Origin: Staphylococcus hsinchuensis
GTDB lineage: Bacteria; Bacillota; Bacilli; Staphylococcales; Staphylococcaceae
Assembly: GCF_038789205.1 (NCBI RefSeq)
Contig: NZ_CP128355.1
Span: forward strand, 1,550,001-1,614,000
Reading direction: 5' to 3'
Length of the DNA: 64,000 bases
The notes below the pieces were generated by a model. That model ran no database searches. It saw only the letters and a list, made by a program, of their open reading frames with translations, and was not told the DNA's origin. The translations under genes were made by a program, and so were the position numbers. Of the stretch, positions 9,787 through 22,068 are shown one piece after another; within the stretch, counting starts at the first letter, position 1, and every line of letters begins with the position of its first letter.

Positions 9787-10410
9787 ATGGTAGACCGTTT
9801 TAAATCGATGACTGAACTCTTTGATGAAATGGAACAAGGCGTAGACTGGGAAGTTCAAGTACGTAAGTCAGATCAACCTATTCTCATAACTGCTGTACAC
9901 GGTGGTGCGATTGAGAGAGGGACGACTGAACTAGGACGTTGTGTAAGTGACAAAGGAGATTACAACTTTTACACTTTTAAAGGTATTAGAAAGAATAAAA
10001 ATAATGAATTACATGTTACGTCTGAACACTTTGATGACCCGACTTTAAATGAAATGGTTGAGCAAAACGACATTGCTGTTTCTTTGCATGGTTGTAAAGG
10101 AGATCAACCTGAAGTTTATATTGGTGGCAATGATGATTCACTTATTGAAAAAATAGAGCAAACTTTATCCGAAATTGAAGTTGTAGTTAAGCCAGCGCCG
10201 CGTCACATTGATGGTAAAGGGAAAGCAAATTTTGTAAATCGTTGTCAAAAAGGTGCAGGCGTACAACTTGAGTTAACAGAACAATTAAGAAAAGATTTCT
10301 TTAAAAATAAAAAGTTCAGCCTACATCATAGAGAAAATGAAGATAATTGGGACGATTTCATGTTTGATTTCGCAGAGGCACTTATAAAAGCTATTGAACA
10401 AGAAAGATAA
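9787..10410 (+). CDS. Poly-gamma-glutamate hydrolase family protein (PghP-like)
   Basis: 207-residue protein resembling the zinc-dependent poly-gamma-glutamate hydrolase family known from Bacillus phages (PghP, formerly DUF867). Recognisable blocks in order are ILITAVHGGAIERGTTELG (residues about 31-49), LHVTSEHFDDP (about 77-87), VSLHGCKG (about 98-105) and VQLELTEQLRK near 157. The histidines and glutamates fit a carboxypeptidase-like metal site. No signal peptide is seen, so action on extracellular polymer would need lysis or non-classical release. The gene stands alone behind an AAAGGAG site. Physiological substrate unknown. Confidence 0.8.
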   Translation: MVDRFKSMTELFDEMEQGVDWEVQVRKSDQPILITAVHGGAIERGTTELGRCVSDKGDYNFYTFKGIRKNKNNELHVTSEHFDDPTLNEMVEQNDIAVSLHGCKGDQPEVYIGGNDDSLIEKIEQTLSEIEVVVKPAPRHIDGKGKANFVNRCQKGAGVQLELTEQLRKDFFKNKKFSLHHRENEDNWDDFMFDFAEALIKAIEQER

Positions 10411-10480
10411 TATGCATATGATGATATTAAGAAAGAAATAATTAATTGAGCAAATAAACTTAAAGTAAAGGATGTCTTAT

Positions 10481-10777
10481 ATGCATGATACATTAATGAG
10501 TATTCAAATTATCCCAAAACCAGCTAACGGTGAAGACGTTATTCCTTATGTAGATGAAGCAATTAAAATTATTGATCAATCTGGGTTAAAGTATAGAGTA
10601 GGGGCTTTAGAAACAACGGTTCAAGGTGAAATGAGCGAGTGCCTAATACTTATTCAAAAATTACATGATCGTATGGTTGAATTAGAAGTTCCAAGTACCA
10701 TTAGTCAAGTGAAGTTTTATCACGTTCCTGAAGGTATCTCAATAGAAACATTAACAGGGAAATATGACGAAAACTAA
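10481..10777 (+). CDS. Thiamine-binding protein, MTH1187/YqgV family
   Basis: 98-residue ferredoxin-fold protein of the MTH1187/YkoF-type family (formerly DUF77), which binds thiamine or its pyrimidine moiety in studied members. Typical signatures are the N-terminal MSIQIIPKP strand, YVDEAIKIIDQSGLKYRVGALETTVQGE (given here in part: YRVGALETTVQGE) and a mid-protein helix with QKLHDRM. I start at ATG 10481, about 9 bases after AAAGTAAAGG, rather than at the in-frame ATG 10472. It follows the PGA-hydrolase gene by about 70 bases and is ended by a hairpin. Function in thiamine handling is inferred from family. Confidence 0.85.
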   Translation: MHDTLMSIQIIPKPANGEDVIPYVDEAIKIIDQSGLKYRVGALETTVQGEMSECLILIQKLHDRMVELEVPSTISQVKFYHVPEGISIETLTGKYDEN

Positions 10778-10807
10778 AATATTTTTAGATTATCACATTG
10801 TGTCGAA

Positions 10808-10850
10808 AACACTATCTATTCATTAAAGGAGTAGATAGTGTTTTATTTTT
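10808..10850 (+). terminator. Terminator after the thiamine-binding gene
   Basis: AACACTATCT / AGATAGTGTT hairpin with TTATTTTT after it. Confidence 0.88.
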
Positions 10851-11064
10851 AGTGCACTCTCTATATATTGTTATCTGTTACTGAACTTCTATTTATCTAT
10901 CACGTACATATTCAAAGACATTTTGCACTTTAGCTAAATATTTAATATAATGTAGTAATGATTACGCATAGAAATTAACAGAATTAATAATAATTTTGCA
11001 TATATAAATAGATCATATTAAGGGATATGTTTAGTTTTTTATGATATAGAAAGGATTTTGTAAA

Positions 11065-12606
11065 GTGAATGAAGAACAAAGAAAAGGTACTTCGATCGAC
11101 ATTTTAGCCGAACGTGATAAAAAAGAAAAAGATTATAGTAAGTACTTTGAACACGTTTATCAGCCACCTAATTTAAAACAAGCTAAAAAGCGTGGTAAAG
11201 AAGAAGTTAAATATAATCATGATTTCCATATCGATGAGAAATATCGCAATATGGGTAAAGGTAAGACATTTTTAATAAAAACATATGGTTGTCAAATGAA
11301 TGCACATGATACAGAAGTTATGGCGGGTATACTTGGTGCTCTAGGTTATACTCCAATTGATGACATTAATCAAGCTGATGTTATATTGATCAATACTTGT
11401 GCGATTCGTGAAAATGCTGAAAATAAAGTTTTCAGTGAAATTGGTAATTTAAAACATTTAAAAAAAGAAAAACCAGAAACAGTTATTGGCGTTTGCGGTT
11501 GTATGTCACAAGAAGAGTCTGTCGTAAACAAGATTTTAAAGTCATTCCAAAATGTCGATATGATTTTCGGTACGCATAACATTCATCGTTTACCAGAAAT
11601 TTTAGAAGAAGCATATCTTTCTAAAGCGATGGTCGTTGAAGTATGGTCTAAAGAAGGGGATGTCATTGAAAATCTTCCTAAAGTAAGAGAAGGCAACATA
11701 AAGGCTTGGGTCAATATCATGTACGGTTGTGACAAATTCTGTACATATTGTATAGTGCCGTTTACACGTGGTAAAGAGCGTAGCCGTCGTCCTCATGATA
11801 TTATCGAAGAAGTGCGTGATTTAGCCCGCCAAGGTTATCAAGAAATTACGCTACTTGGACAAAACGTTAACTCATACGGTAAAGATATTGATGATTTAGA
11901 ATATGGTTTAGGAGATTTATTAGAAGATATTAGTAAAATTGATATTCCACGCGTTAGATTTACAACGAGTCACCCATGGGATTTCACAGACCATATGATT
12001 GATGTTATTGCTGAAGGCGGCAACATCGTTCCTCATATTCATTTACCAGTACAATCAGGTAATGATGCCGTATTGAAAATTATGGGACGTAAATATACAC
12101 GTGAAAGTTACTTAGATTTAGTAGCACGTATTAAAGCTAAGATTCCTAACGTTGCCTTAACAACTGATATAATTGTTGGCTATCCAAATGAGACTGAAGA
12201 ACAGTTTGAAGAAACATTGACATTGTATGATGAAGTTGAATTCGAACATGCTTATACTTACATTTATTCACAAAGAGATGGTACGCCAGCCGCTAAAATG
12301 AAAGACAATGTACCATTAGACGTGAAAAAAGAACGTTTACAGCGCTTAAATAAAAAGGTTTCATATTACTCTGAAAAAGCTCTCCAACAGTACGATGGTG
12401 AAGTAGTCAAAGTATTGTGTGAAGGTACAAGTAAGAAAGACGATAATGTACTTGCAGGTTATACTGAAAGAAATAAATTAGTTAACTTTGAAGGTCCGAA
12501 GTCTGCAATCGGTAAAATTGTTGAAGTTCAAGTTGATGAAGCGAAACAATACTCATTAAATGGTACGTATTTGCGTGAAAGCGAAAGCAACATGGTGACA
12601 GTATAA
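11065..12606 (+). CDS. miaB: tRNA-2-methylthio-N6-dimethylallyladenosine synthase
   Basis: Radical-SAM methylthiotransferase that converts i6A37 to ms2i6A37 in tRNAs reading UNN codons. The 513-residue protein has an N-terminal UPF0004 domain with [19 protein letters not shown] and CGCMSQ (cluster cysteines), the radical-SAM motif [15 protein letters not shown], and a C-terminal TRAM domain. The first about 60 residues are a charged extension usual in Bacilli. Start GTG 11065 after AGAAAGG. It overlaps ricA by one base (ATG of ricA shares the A of the miaB stop). It acts after MiaA, encoded at 24.9 kb. Confidence 0.97.
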   Translation: MNEEQRKGTSIDILAERDKKEKDYSKYFEHVYQPPNLKQAKKRGKEEVKYNHDFHIDEKYRNMGKGKTFLIKTYGCQMNAHDTEVMAGILGALGYTPIDDINQADVILINTCAIRENAENKVFSEIGNLKHLKKEKPETVIGVCGCMSQEESVVNKILKSFQNVDMIFGTHNIHRLPEILEEAYLSKAMVVEVWSKEGDVIENLPKVREGNIKAWVNIMYGCDKFCTYCIVPFTRGKERSRRPHDIIEEVRDLARQGYQEITLLGQNVNSYGKDIDDLEYGLGDLLEDISKIDIPRVRFTTSHPWDFTDHMIDVIAEGGNIVPHIHLPVQSGNDAVLKIMGRKYTRESYLDLVARIKAKIPNVALTTDIIVGYPNETEEQFEETLTLYDEVEFEHAYTYIYSQRDGTPAAKMKDNVPLDVKKERLQRLNKKVSYYSEKALQQYDGEVVKVLCEGTSKKDDNVLAGYTERNKLVNFEGPKSAIGKIVEVQVDEAKQYSLNGTYLRESESNMVTV

Positions 12607-12965
12607 TGTATGAAAAAGATGAAATTCTTAAAGCGGCGGATGATTTAAGCAAGCAAATTGAAGCGTTAGAAACAGTTAAAGCCTATCAAAATGTTGAACA
12701 ACAAATCCACAACAATCCACGGGTTGCTGACCGTATGAAAGATTTAAAGAAAAACCAAAAGCAATCAGTTAATTTACAAAACTACGGTAAGCTTGAAGCA
12801 CTTAAGCAATCAGAAAATAAAATTCAAGATATAGAAGAAAACATCAACGTAATGCCAATTGTAGAAGAATTTAGGGAATCACAGGCAGAAGCGAATGAAT
12901 TATTACAAATGATGATCGACACAATGGCTGATCGATTAAATATAGAACAAGAAAAGAATGACTGA
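12606..12965 (+). CDS. ricA: RicA/YmcA family regulator (YlbF/YmcA)
   Basis: 119-residue, mostly helical protein of the YlbF/YmcA family. In B. subtilis RicA (YmcA) forms a complex with RicF and RicT that carries Fe-S clusters and assists RNase Y in mRNA maturation, affecting biofilm and competence. The conserved miaB-ymcA order and the TAATG overlap with miaB support the assignment. Two charged helices and NP-V-RM-DLKK-Q are visible, fitting the family. Cytosolic. RNase Y, its functional partner, is in the same window. Confidence 0.9.
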   Translation: MYEKDEILKAADDLSKQIEALETVKAYQNVEQQIHNNPRVADRMKDLKKNQKQSVNLQNYGKLEALKQSENKIQDIEENINVMPIVEEFRESQAEANELLQMMIDTMADRLNIEQEKND

Positions 12966-12994
12966 AAATACTTAAGAGAAAGGGAATGATACAC

Positions 12995-13483
12995 ATGCCA
13001 ATGAAAAAATTTACATTTACAGCAATATTCATTGCCCTCAATGTAGTATTAAGTAGCATTGTAGTCATTCCGTTAGGACCCGTTAAAGCTGCACCAATCC
13101 AACATTTAATCAATGTATTATGTGCGGTCTTTGTCGGGCCATGGTTTGGACTTGCACAAGCATTGATTTCCTCGATTTTACGAATCACTTTTGGTACAGG
13201 TAGTGTGTTTGCATTCCCAGGTAGTATGATCGGTGTACTACTTGCAAGTGGTTTTTATCATTATAGAAAGCATATATTTATGGCGGCAGTAGGTGAAATC
13301 ATTGGTACTGGCATCATCGGAAGTATTTTATGTATCCCATTGGCTTGGGTGTTAGGATTCGGTGATGTCGCAATTAAACCATTAATGTTAGCGTTCGTCG
13401 TATCAAGTGTCATCGGTGCAATCATCAGTTATATGATATTAATGATATTGAAACGTCGAGGCATATTACAACGTTATTTATAA
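12995..13483 (+). CDS. thiW: ThiW-like ECF transporter substrate-binding (S) component
   Basis: About 162 residues with five to six hydrophobic helices and the pattern of the ThiW S component of energy-coupling-factor importers (ALNVVLSSIVVIPLG, KAAPIQHLINVL, FGTGSVFAFPGSM). ThiW members import a thiamine precursor such as the thiazole moiety with shared EcfAT modules encoded elsewhere. Three ATG codons (12986, 12995, 13001) compete; spacing from AGAAAGGGA favours 12995. It follows ricA by 29 bases and could be co-transcribed. No TPP riboswitch is visible upstream. Confidence 0.8.
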   Translation: MPMKKFTFTAIFIALNVVLSSIVVIPLGPVKAAPIQHLINVLCAVFVGPWFGLAQALISSILRITFGTGSVFAFPGSMIGVLLASGFYHYRKHIFMAAVGEIIGTGIIGSILCIPLAWVLGFGDVAIKPLMLAFVVSSVIGAIISYMILMILKRRGILQRYL

Positions 13484-13492
13484 TTTGAAAGC

Positions 13493-13531
13493 GCACGTTT
13501 AGATTGGTGAATGAGTCTAAACGTGCTTTTT
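13493..13531 (+). terminator. thiW terminator
   Basis: GCACGTTTAGA / TCTAAACGTGC hairpin with TTTTTG after it. Confidence 0.92.
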
Positions 13532-13649
13532 GTGTTTAGCATATAGGTTTTATTAAAATGAGGGCTATATTAGTAAACAAAATAAACATTGCTGAAAAAT
13601 AAATAAATGGGCTAGAGATTTAACATATGTTAAAATTTAATAGTTAATA

Positions 13650-13742
13650 GAGTCTGAGACAAAAATAGATGTCTCAGATTTTTTACAAACGGAGTGAGAC
13701 TATGAAATCTCTAAAAGAAAATTCGATTTCTGCCTCATTTCC
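13650..13742 (+). repeat. Dispersed two-hairpin intergenic repeat, copy C (short, forward)
   Basis: AGTCTGAGACA ... TGTCTCAGA, then TTTTTACAAAC, then GAGTGAGACTATGAAAT ... ATTTCTGCCTCATTTC. The second hairpin keeps its pairing although both arms have changed (GAGTGAG with CCTCATT-type partner). The 13532-13901 gap otherwise holds only AT-rich sequence before mutS. Confidence 0.82.
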
Positions 13743-13901
13743 AAATGTGTACGGGATAAAAAATAAAATTTCAACATTTAATAAGTATGAATATCAAACG
13801 AAATAATTAGTGTTACTGTAACACTTTAATATAGAAAGCATTACATAACCCAAATTAAAAATGCTTATACTATACTATTCAAAAGGATTGTGAAATAGAT
13901 A

Positions 13902-16550
13902 ATGACAAACCAAACGCCAATGATGCAACAATATTTGAAGATCAAATCACAATATCAAGATTGTTTACTCTTTTTTAGATTAGGCGATTTCTATGAAATG
14001 TTTTTTGAAGATGCTAAAGAAGCAGCGAGGGTTCTTGAAATTACTTTGACAAAGAGAGATGCTAAAAAAGACAACCCAATTCCAATGTGTGGTGTACCTT
14101 ACCATTCAGCAGATAGTTATATAGAAACGTTAATCCAAAACGGCTATAAAGTTGCGATATGCGAGCAGATGGAAGATCCTAAACAGACCAAAGGTATGGT
14201 ACATCGTGAAGTTGTTCGCATCATAACGCCAGGTACAGTAATGGATCAAAATGGTATCGATGAAAAACAAAACAATTATATTTTAAGCTTTATTAAAAAC
14301 AATGAGGATTACGCATTAAGCTATTGTGATGTTTCAACAGGTGAATTAAAGGTGACTCATTTTAAAGACGAAGCAACTTTAATGAATGAGATCACAACGA
14401 TCAATCCGAATGAAATTGTTGTACATGAAGCGTTGACGGAAGCCTTAAAACGACAAATCAGTCTAACAACAGAGACGATTACTTTGACACCTGAAATATC
14501 AGATGTTATGTATAAGGTCAATACATCTAAAGATGGCGTCATGTATAAAGCAACACAAATTTTATTAGACTATATTCATCATACTCAGAAAAGAGATCTT
14601 TCACATATAGAAGATGTTGTAAAATATGAAGCCATTGACTTTATGAAAATGGATTTCTATGCAAAACGTAATCTTGAATTAACTGAAAGTATTCGTTTAA
14701 AGAGTAAAAAAGGAACATTGCTATGGTTAATGGACGAAACGAAAACGCCAATGGGAGCACGTCGTCTTAAACAATGGATAGATCGCCCATTAATTCATAA
14801 GCAACAAATCAATGCACGTTTAGAAACTGTTGACCAATTCATGAATCACTTTATTGAGCGTGATACTTTAAGAGGATATTTAAATCAAGTTTATGATATT
14901 GAACGTCTTGTTGGGCGCGTAAGTTATGGGAATGTCAATGCGCGTGATTTAATTCAACTCAAGCATTCTATTGCTGAAATACCAAATATTAAATCATTAC
15001 TTGATACTTTCGATTCTCAAACTACAACTCAATTTCAGCAATTGGAGCCATTGGACGATTTACTTTCGTTATTAGAAGAAAGTTTAGTTGAAGAACCACC
15101 TATTTCTGTTAAAGATGGTGGCCTCTTTAAACATGGGTTTAATCAACAATTAGATGAATTTCTAGAAGCGTCTAAAAATGGTAAAAGTTGGTTAGCAGAA
15201 TTACAAACGAAAGAAAGACAACGCACAGGTATAAAATCACTAAAAATTAGTTTTAATAAGGTTTTTGGTTACTTTATTGAAATAACAAGAGCAAATTTAC
15301 AAGGTTTTGACCCAACTCAATATGGTTATCAACGCAAACAAACACTTTCAAATGCTGAGCGTTTTATCACGGATGAATTAAAAGAGAAAGAAGATATTAT
15401 TTTAGGTGCAGAAGATAAGGCGATTGAATTAGAATATCAATTGTTTGTACAATTAAGAGAACAAATTAAAGCATATACGAGTCAATTACAACAACAAGCT
15501 AAAGTTATTTCAGAAATTGACTGTTTACAAAGCTTTGCAGAAATAGCACAAAAATATAATTTCGCGCGTCCTACATTTAGTGAAGATAAGACCTTGAATT
15601 TAACCAATTCACGTCATCCTGTTGTTGAACGTGTCATGGATCATAATGATTATGTACCAAATGATTGTGCTTTAGATCAAGAAACCTTTATTTACTTAAT
15701 CACTGGTCCTAATATGTCGGGTAAATCTACGTACATGAGACAAGTGGCAATTATAAGTATTATGGCTCAAATGGGTTCTTTTGTACCATGTGATGACGCC
15801 ACTTTACCTATCTTCGATCAAATATTTACACGTATCGGTGCCGCAGATGATTTAGTTTCTGGTAAGAGTACATTTATGGTAGAAATGTTAGAAGCACAGA
15901 AAGCACTTGCAAATGCGACCGAAGATAGTTTAATTATCTTTGATGAAATCGGTCGTGGTACATCAACGTATGATGGTCTTGCATTGGCTCAAGCGATGAT
16001 TGAATATGTGGCCAACACTTCTCATGCTAAGACATTATTCTCAACACATTATCATGAATTAACAACATTAGATCAGTCATTACCTTGTTTGAAAAATGTA
16101 CACGTCGCAGCGAACGAATATCATGGAGAGTTAATCTTCTTGCATAAAGTGAAAGATGGGGCTGTAGATGATAGTTATGGTATTCAAGTAGCTAAACTAG
16201 CAGATTTACCAGATGAAATTATTAACAGAGCACAAGTCATTTTAGAAGCATTTGAAACCGAAGATAAACACCAAACTGATGTTGCTGTACATCAACTTCA
16301 ATCTGAAACTGATGCATCTTCTGAAAATGTTAACCAACAAAACCTTCAAAATGCACGCCTAAATCAAACTGAAAACCACGCAAACGAACATAATTACGAA
16401 AATCAATTCGAACAACCAGAATTTGATTTATTTGATAAACCAGCACAATATAGTGAAATTGAACATGAAATAAAGTCTTTAAATATCTCAAATATGACAC
16501 CGATTGAGGCATTAATAAAATTGAGTGAATTACAAAAAGAATTAAAATAG
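13902..16550 (+). CDS. mutS: DNA mismatch repair protein MutS
   Basis: Mismatch-recognition ATPase of 882 residues. The N-terminal mismatch-binding motif [16 protein letters not shown] carries the Phe-X-Glu (FYE, about residues 28-30). The connector, lever and clamp domains follow, then Walker [10 protein letters not shown] near 602-610 and the Walker B/signature region [20 protein letters not shown]. Residues about 785-845 form a Gln/Asn/Glu-rich low-complexity linker before the short C-terminal segment. It lies 12 bases before mutL; the pair forms the mutSL operon. Confidence 0.98.
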   Translation: MTNQTPMMQQYLKIKSQYQDCLLFFRLGDFYEMFFEDAKEAARVLEITLTKRDAKKDNPIPMCGVPYHSADSYIETLIQNGYKVAICEQMEDPKQTKGMVHREVVRIITPGTVMDQNGIDEKQNNYILSFIKNNEDYALSYCDVSTGELKVTHFKDEATLMNEITTINPNEIVVHEALTEALKRQISLTTETITLTPEISDVMYKVNTSKDGVMYKATQILLDYIHHTQKRDLSHIEDVVKYEAIDFMKMDFYAKRNLELTESIRLKSKKGTLLWLMDETKTPMGARRLKQWIDRPLIHKQQINARLETVDQFMNHFIERDTLRGYLNQVYDIERLVGRVSYGNVNARDLIQLKHSIAEIPNIKSLLDTFDSQTTTQFQQLEPLDDLLSLLEESLVEEPPISVKDGGLFKHGFNQQLDEFLEASKNGKSWLAELQTKERQRTGIKSLKISFNKVFGYFIEITRANLQGFDPTQYGYQRKQTLSNAERFITDELKEKEDIILGAEDKAIELEYQLFVQLREQIKAYTSQLQQQAKVISEIDCLQSFAEIAQKYNFARPTFSEDKTLNLTNSRHPVVERVMDHNDYVPNDCALDQETFIYLITGPNMSGKSTYMRQVAIISIMAQMGSFVPCDDATLPIFDQIFTRIGAADDLVSGKSTFMVEMLEAQKALANATEDSLIIFDEIGRGTSTYDGLALAQAMIEYVANTSHAKTLFSTHYHELTTLDQSLPCLKNVHVAANEYHGELIFLHKVKDGAVDDSYGIQVAKLADLPDEIINRAQVILEAFETEDKHQTDVAVHQLQSETDASSENVNQQNLQNARLNQTENHANEHNYENQFEQPEFDLFDKPAQYSEIEHEIKSLNISNMTPIEALIKLSELQKELK

Positions 16551-16562
16551 AGGTGAAGTTTC

Positions 16563-18527
16563 ATGGGTAAAATTAAAGAATTACAAACCTCTTTGGCAAA
16601 TAAAATCGCAGCCGGTGAAGTCGTTGAGCGACCCGGTTCTGTCGTAAAGGAATTGCTTGAAAATGCGATTGATGCGAAAGCAACAGAAATTAATATTGAA
16701 GTAAAAGAAGCGGGTGTACAATCTATTCGTGTCGTTGATAATGGAACAGGTATTCAATCAGATGATTTGGATTTAGTCTTTCATCGTCATGCTACGAGTA
16801 AGTTAGACGCTGACGATGACCTATTTCATATAAGGACTTTAGGTTTTAGAGGTGAAGCATTAGCCAGTATATCGTCAGTAGCTAAAGTTACATTACAAAC
16901 TTGTACTGATGAAGAAGAAGGACAACAGATCTATGTGGAAAATGGTCAAATACTTGAACGCAAGCCAGCAAAAGCTAAAAGAGGCACAGATATTTTAGTT
17001 GAATCGCTCTTTTATAATACACCCGCGCGTTTAAAATATATTAAAAGTTTATATACAGAATTAGGAAAAATTACTGATATCGTTAATCGCATGGCAATGA
17101 GTCATCCAGATATTCGAATCTCGCTTGTTTCTGATGACAAAACAATCATCAAAACGAATGGCTCAGGTCGAACAAACGAGGTTATGGCTGAAATTTACGG
17201 TATGAAGGTTGCGAAAGACCTCGTTCACATTTCAGGTGATACAAGTGACTACCATTTAGAAGGATTTGTTGCTAAACCTGAACATTCTAGAAGTAACAAA
17301 CATTATATTTCTATTTTCATTAATGGCCGTTACATTAAAAACTTTTTGTTAAATAAAGCAATTTTAGAAGGGTATCATACGCTTTTAACGATTGGTCGAT
17401 ATCCGATTTGTTATATTAATATTGAGATGGATCCAATATTAGTTGATGTGAACGTGCATCCGACTAAATTAGAAGTACGATTATCAAAAGAGGATCAATT
17501 ATTTGAACTTATTGTGGATAAAATTAGGGAAGCTTTTAAAGATCGTATATTAATCCCTCACAATGATATGGATAAAATAGCACAAAAAAATAAAGTACTC
17601 GACCAATTTGAACAACAAAAGATTGATTTTGAAAAAAGACAACAACAATCACATTTAAATGACACCAAGGTTGCTCAACAACAGGAAAATGATGAGCAAG
17701 GTGATGCAGAAAATAACGACGCTAAAAAATCAGGCATGGAATATGAAGATTCCGATAATATGTCATATCAATCAACAACAAAAGAAGACTCAAAAATACA
17801 AGAACAATTATCGAATAAAGACGGATATACTAAATCTCAACGCGAAATATTGTATGACTTAGAACATCAACAATTAGACGAAAAAAATGATGATATTGCT
17901 GAACAATCAGATATCAAAGGTGCTATAAGTAAAGATCCATCTCGCCGTGTACCATATATGGAAGTCGTTGGGCAAGTTCATGGGACTTACATCATTGCAC
18001 AAAATGAAAATGGCATGTATATGATTGATCAACACGCAGCACAAGAACGAATCAAATATGAATATTTCCGTGAAAAAATTGGGGAAGTTTCAAACGAAGT
18101 ACAAAACTTATTGATACCATTAACTTTCCATTTTTCAAAAGATGAAATGTTCATAATTCAACAACATATTAATGAATTAGATCGAGTAGGCGTGCATTTA
18201 GAACCGTTTGGTGGCAACGATTATATCGTTGATAGTTATCCTGTATGGTTTCCAAGTGTTGAAGTAGAAGAAATCATTAAAGATATGATTGAATATGTAT
18301 TAGAACATAAAAAGGTAGATATTAAAAGGATTCGTGAAGAAGCGGCTATAATGATGAGCTGTAAAAAATCAATTAAGGCCAATCACTATTTGAAAAATAA
18401 TGAAATGTCAGATCTTGTTGATCAATTACGTGAAACTGAAGATCCATTTACGTGTCCGCATGGTAGACCGATTATTATTAACTTTTCAAATTATGAATTG
18501 GAACGACTCTTTAAACGAATTATGTAG
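16563..18527 (+). CDS. mutL: DNA mismatch repair protein MutL
   Basis: GHKL ATPase and latent endonuclease of mismatch repair, 654 residues. The N-terminal motifs are [28 protein letters not shown] and [11 protein letters not shown]; an acidic Gln/Asn/Asp-rich linker covers about 350-465. The C-terminal endonuclease motif [12 protein letters not shown] fits DQHAX2EX4E, with [10 protein letters not shown] and FTCPHGRP as further metal-site motifs, so this is the nicking type of MutL seen in bacteria lacking MutH. It follows mutS by 12 bases with site AGAGGTGAAG. Confidence 0.98.
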   Translation: MGKIKELQTSLANKIAAGEVVERPGSVVKELLENAIDAKATEINIEVKEAGVQSIRVVDNGTGIQSDDLDLVFHRHATSKLDADDDLFHIRTLGFRGEALASISSVAKVTLQTCTDEEEGQQIYVENGQILERKPAKAKRGTDILVESLFYNTPARLKYIKSLYTELGKITDIVNRMAMSHPDIRISLVSDDKTIIKTNGSGRTNEVMAEIYGMKVAKDLVHISGDTSDYHLEGFVAKPEHSRSNKHYISIFINGRYIKNFLLNKAILEGYHTLLTIGRYPICYINIEMDPILVDVNVHPTKLEVRLSKEDQLFELIVDKIREAFKDRILIPHNDMDKIAQKNKVLDQFEQQKIDFEKRQQQSHLNDTKVAQQQENDEQGDAENNDAKKSGMEYEDSDNMSYQSTTKEDSKIQEQLSNKDGYTKSQREILYDLEHQQLDEKNDDIAEQSDIKGAISKDPSRRVPYMEVVGQVHGTYIIAQNENGMYMIDQHAAQERIKYEYFREKIGEVSNEVQNLLIPLTFHFSKDEMFIIQQHINELDRVGVHLEPFGGNDYIVDSYPVWFPSVEVEEIIKDMIEYVLEHKKVDIKRIREEAAIMMSCKKSIKANHYLKNNEMSDLVDQLRETEDPFTCPHGRPIIINFSNYELERLFKRIM

Positions 18528-18539
18528 GAGATGAAAAAA

Positions 18540-19073
18540 GTGAAACCCCATATTTTACCAGCTGTAAGGTCAATGAAAGATTTAGAAAAGCTAATCAAAA
18601 CGGATTATACTTCTTGTGTTTTGTTGGATATGCATGTCGGTCATGTTAAAAGCATTATAGAATTATTAAATAAACATCATGTAGGATTTTATTTACATGT
18701 TGATTTGATCAAAGGTATGAGTCACGACGAATTTGCTTGTGAATATTTAATTCAAACATATAAACCTAAGGGCATCATCTCTACAAAGACGAAAGTAATA
18801 AATAAAGCCAAATCATTAGGCACTACTACAGTTTTTCGCGTATTTATATTAGATAGCCAAGCGTTACAACGCAGCATTCAACTTATTAAACGCGTAGAGC
18901 CTGATCTCGTTGAAGTGTTACCTGGAATAGCTACTAAAGCTATAAATATCATTAATAAAGAGACCCAAACAGATGTCATCGCAGGCGGTTTAATAAATGA
19001 AGTAGAAGAAGTGGATTTAGCCATTGAAAATGGTGCGAGATATATTACTACGAGTGCAAGAACTTTATGGTAA
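18540..19073 (+). CDS. glpP: Glycerol uptake operon antiterminator GlpP
   Basis: About 177-residue RNA-binding antiterminator that, with glycerol 3-phosphate bound, lets transcription pass the leader terminators of glpFK and glpD. The TIM-barrel-like fold shows MKPHILPAVRSMKDLEKL at the start, LLDMHVGHV and IAGGLINEVEEV near the end. I choose GTG 18540 because TAGGAG sits about 9 bases before it; ATG 18531 abuts the same site. It is 12 bases downstream of mutL, so it may be read through from mutSL. Its two probable RNA targets are at 19347 and 21991. Confidence 0.93.
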   Translation: MKPHILPAVRSMKDLEKLIKTDYTSCVLLDMHVGHVKSIIELLNKHHVGFYLHVDLIKGMSHDEFACEYLIQTYKPKGIISTKTKVINKAKSLGTTTVFRVFILDSQALQRSIQLIKRVEPDLVEVLPGIATKAINIINKETQTDVIAGGLINEVEEVDLAIENGARYITTSARTLW

Positions 19074-19174
19074 AACATAAAGTTCTGCGCTTTTTTTATT
19101 ATTATTGAGATTTATTTTTAAAATAAACATCATCAATTTGGTAATTAAATATGTATAAATGAGTTTTAAATCAT

Positions 19175-19189
19175 TTGAAAACGCTTGGT
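19175..19189 (+). promoter_or_regulatory. cre-like CcpA site upstream of glpF
   Basis: TTGAAAACGCTTGGT matches the catabolite-responsive element WTGNAANCGNWNNCW at all but one defined position. It is about 120 bases upstream of the glpF promoter. Confidence 0.5.
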
Positions 19190-19292
19190 TTATCAAATAA
19201 TTTAACATCATTCAATTTTTATAAAAACAAACTAAACCAATATTAAGATAAAGTTTTTAATTTTTAAAATGAGAGAGAAAATAAAAAAGATG

Positions 19293-19320
19293 TTGACAAC
19301 GCTTACAAAGAAAGTATAAT
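19293..19320 (+). promoter_or_regulatory. glpFK promoter with overlapping cre-like site
   Basis: TTGACA (19293-19298) and TATAAT (19315-19320) are consensus hexamers 16 bases apart. The -35 overlaps TTGACAACGCTTACA, a cre with one mismatch, so CcpA binding would cover the promoter. Confidence 0.8.
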
Positions 19321-19346
19321 ATAAAATCAAGTTAATAATTAGAACA

Positions 19347-19424
19347 GAGATAGGAGATTTCTACAGTATCGAGAACGGTTGTTCATCACTGGATACAATT
19401 GTGGGGATCTCCTTGTCTCTTTTT
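19347..19424 (+). promoter_or_regulatory. glpF leader, GlpP-dependent terminator/antiterminator
   Basis: GAGATAGGAGAT (19347-19358) can pair with ATCTCCTTGTCTC (19407-19419), followed by a T run. The stem encloses about 48 bases and ends just before the glpF ribosome site, the arrangement of GlpP-controlled leaders in Bacilli. A similar hairpin precedes glpD. Confidence 0.82.
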
Positions 19425-19437
19425 AGGAGGAATATAA

Positions 19438-20256
19438 ATGAATGTATTTTTTGCTGAATTTTTGGGAACAGCAATTCTGATCTTGTTCGGTGGCGGTGTC
19501 TGTGCGAACGTTAACTTAAAGAGAAGTGCAGGACACGGTGCTGATTGGATTGTTATTGCTGCAGGTTGGGGACTTGCAGTTACTATGGGAGCTTATGCGG
19601 TAGGTGGCGTATCTGGTGCACATTTAAATCCCGCTGTAACGTTAGCATTCGCCATGGATGGAGCATTGAAATGGTCAATGGTTCCAGGTTATATTATTTG
19701 TCAAATTCTTGGTGGTATTTTTGGTGCGTTTCTAGTTTGGTTAGCGTATTTAGCACAATGGAAACATACAGAAGATAAAGATGCTAAATTAGGCGTTTTC
19801 TCTACAGCACCGACTGTTAAGAACTACTTTGCAAACTTCTTAACTGAGATTGTTGGGACTGCAATTTTAACATTAGGATTACTTTTCATTGGAACAAATA
19901 AAATTGCTGATGGGTTAAACCCATTAATCGTTGGTGGATTAATCGTAGCAATTGGTTTAAGTTTAGGCGGACCAACTGGTTATGCGATTAACCCTGCTCG
20001 TGATTTAGGACCTCGTATTGCACATGCTATCTTACCAATCGCAGGTAAAGGTGAATCAAATTGGGGCTATGCGATTGTACCGGTATTAGGACCTATTGCT
20101 GGTGGTATGATCGGTGCGGTAATTTATAGATTATTTTATAAAGGTGCATTTGATGCAATGTCAGTTGTAGGGATTGTAGTATTAATCCTAACGTTAGTTC
20201 TAGGCGTTGTGTTAAATAAATCTAAAAAAAATAAAGATATTGAATCTGTCTATTAA
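19438..20256 (+). CDS. glpF: Glycerol uptake facilitator GlpF
   Basis: 272-residue aquaglyceroporin of the MIP family in the cytoplasmic membrane that lets glycerol enter by diffusion. The two NPA boxes are present as HLNPAVTLAFAMDGA (residues about 61-75) and YAINPARDLGPR (about 182-193), and six membrane spans are apparent, plus an extra C-terminal hydrophobic segment before a lysine-rich tail. ATG 19438 follows TTTAGGAGGAA. It is followed by glpK after about 165 bases and probably shares its transcript. Confidence 0.97.
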   Translation: MNVFFAEFLGTAILILFGGGVCANVNLKRSAGHGADWIVIAAGWGLAVTMGAYAVGGVSGAHLNPAVTLAFAMDGALKWSMVPGYIICQILGGIFGAFLVWLAYLAQWKHTEDKDAKLGVFSTAPTVKNYFANFLTEIVGTAILTLGLLFIGTNKIADGLNPLIVGGLIVAIGLSLGGPTGYAINPARDLGPRIAHAILPIAGKGESNWGYAIVPVLGPIAGGMIGAVIYRLFYKGAFDAMSVVGIVVLILTLVLGVVLNKSKKNKDIESVY

Positions 20257-20364
20257 TTTTATTGGGTATGTCGAACATTAGTAAGTTACAATCAATCATT
20301 CTAGTAAAAGTTTGATTAAAAAACTTGATGGGAATATATTATTGAGTGTAATATTTGTAATTGA

Positions 20365-21924
<1,560 letters not shown>

Positions 21925-21930
21925 TAAAAT

Positions 21931-21960
21931 TAGACTATTTCTTGTTAATTATGCTATAAT
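21931..21960 (+). promoter_or_regulatory. glpD promoter
   Basis: TAGACT and TATAAT 18 bases apart, just after the glpK stop codon and upstream of the glpD leader hairpin. Confidence 0.6.
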
Positions 21961-21990
21961 AAGGGTAAGTTAATAATAAGACACGAGAAA

Positions 21991-22046
21991 AGAGAGACTC
22001 TGTTCGTACAATTTATATATGTATGGGAAGGGTCTCTCTTTTTTTA
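21991..22046 (+). promoter_or_regulatory. glpD leader, GlpP-dependent terminator
   Basis: AGAGAGAC (21991-21998) pairs with GTCTCTCT (22032-22039), followed by seven T residues. It parallels the glpF leader, so GlpP would control glpF-glpK and glpD separately. Confidence 0.82.
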
Positions 22047-22068
22047 ATATATTAGGAGGCGCAAAGGT

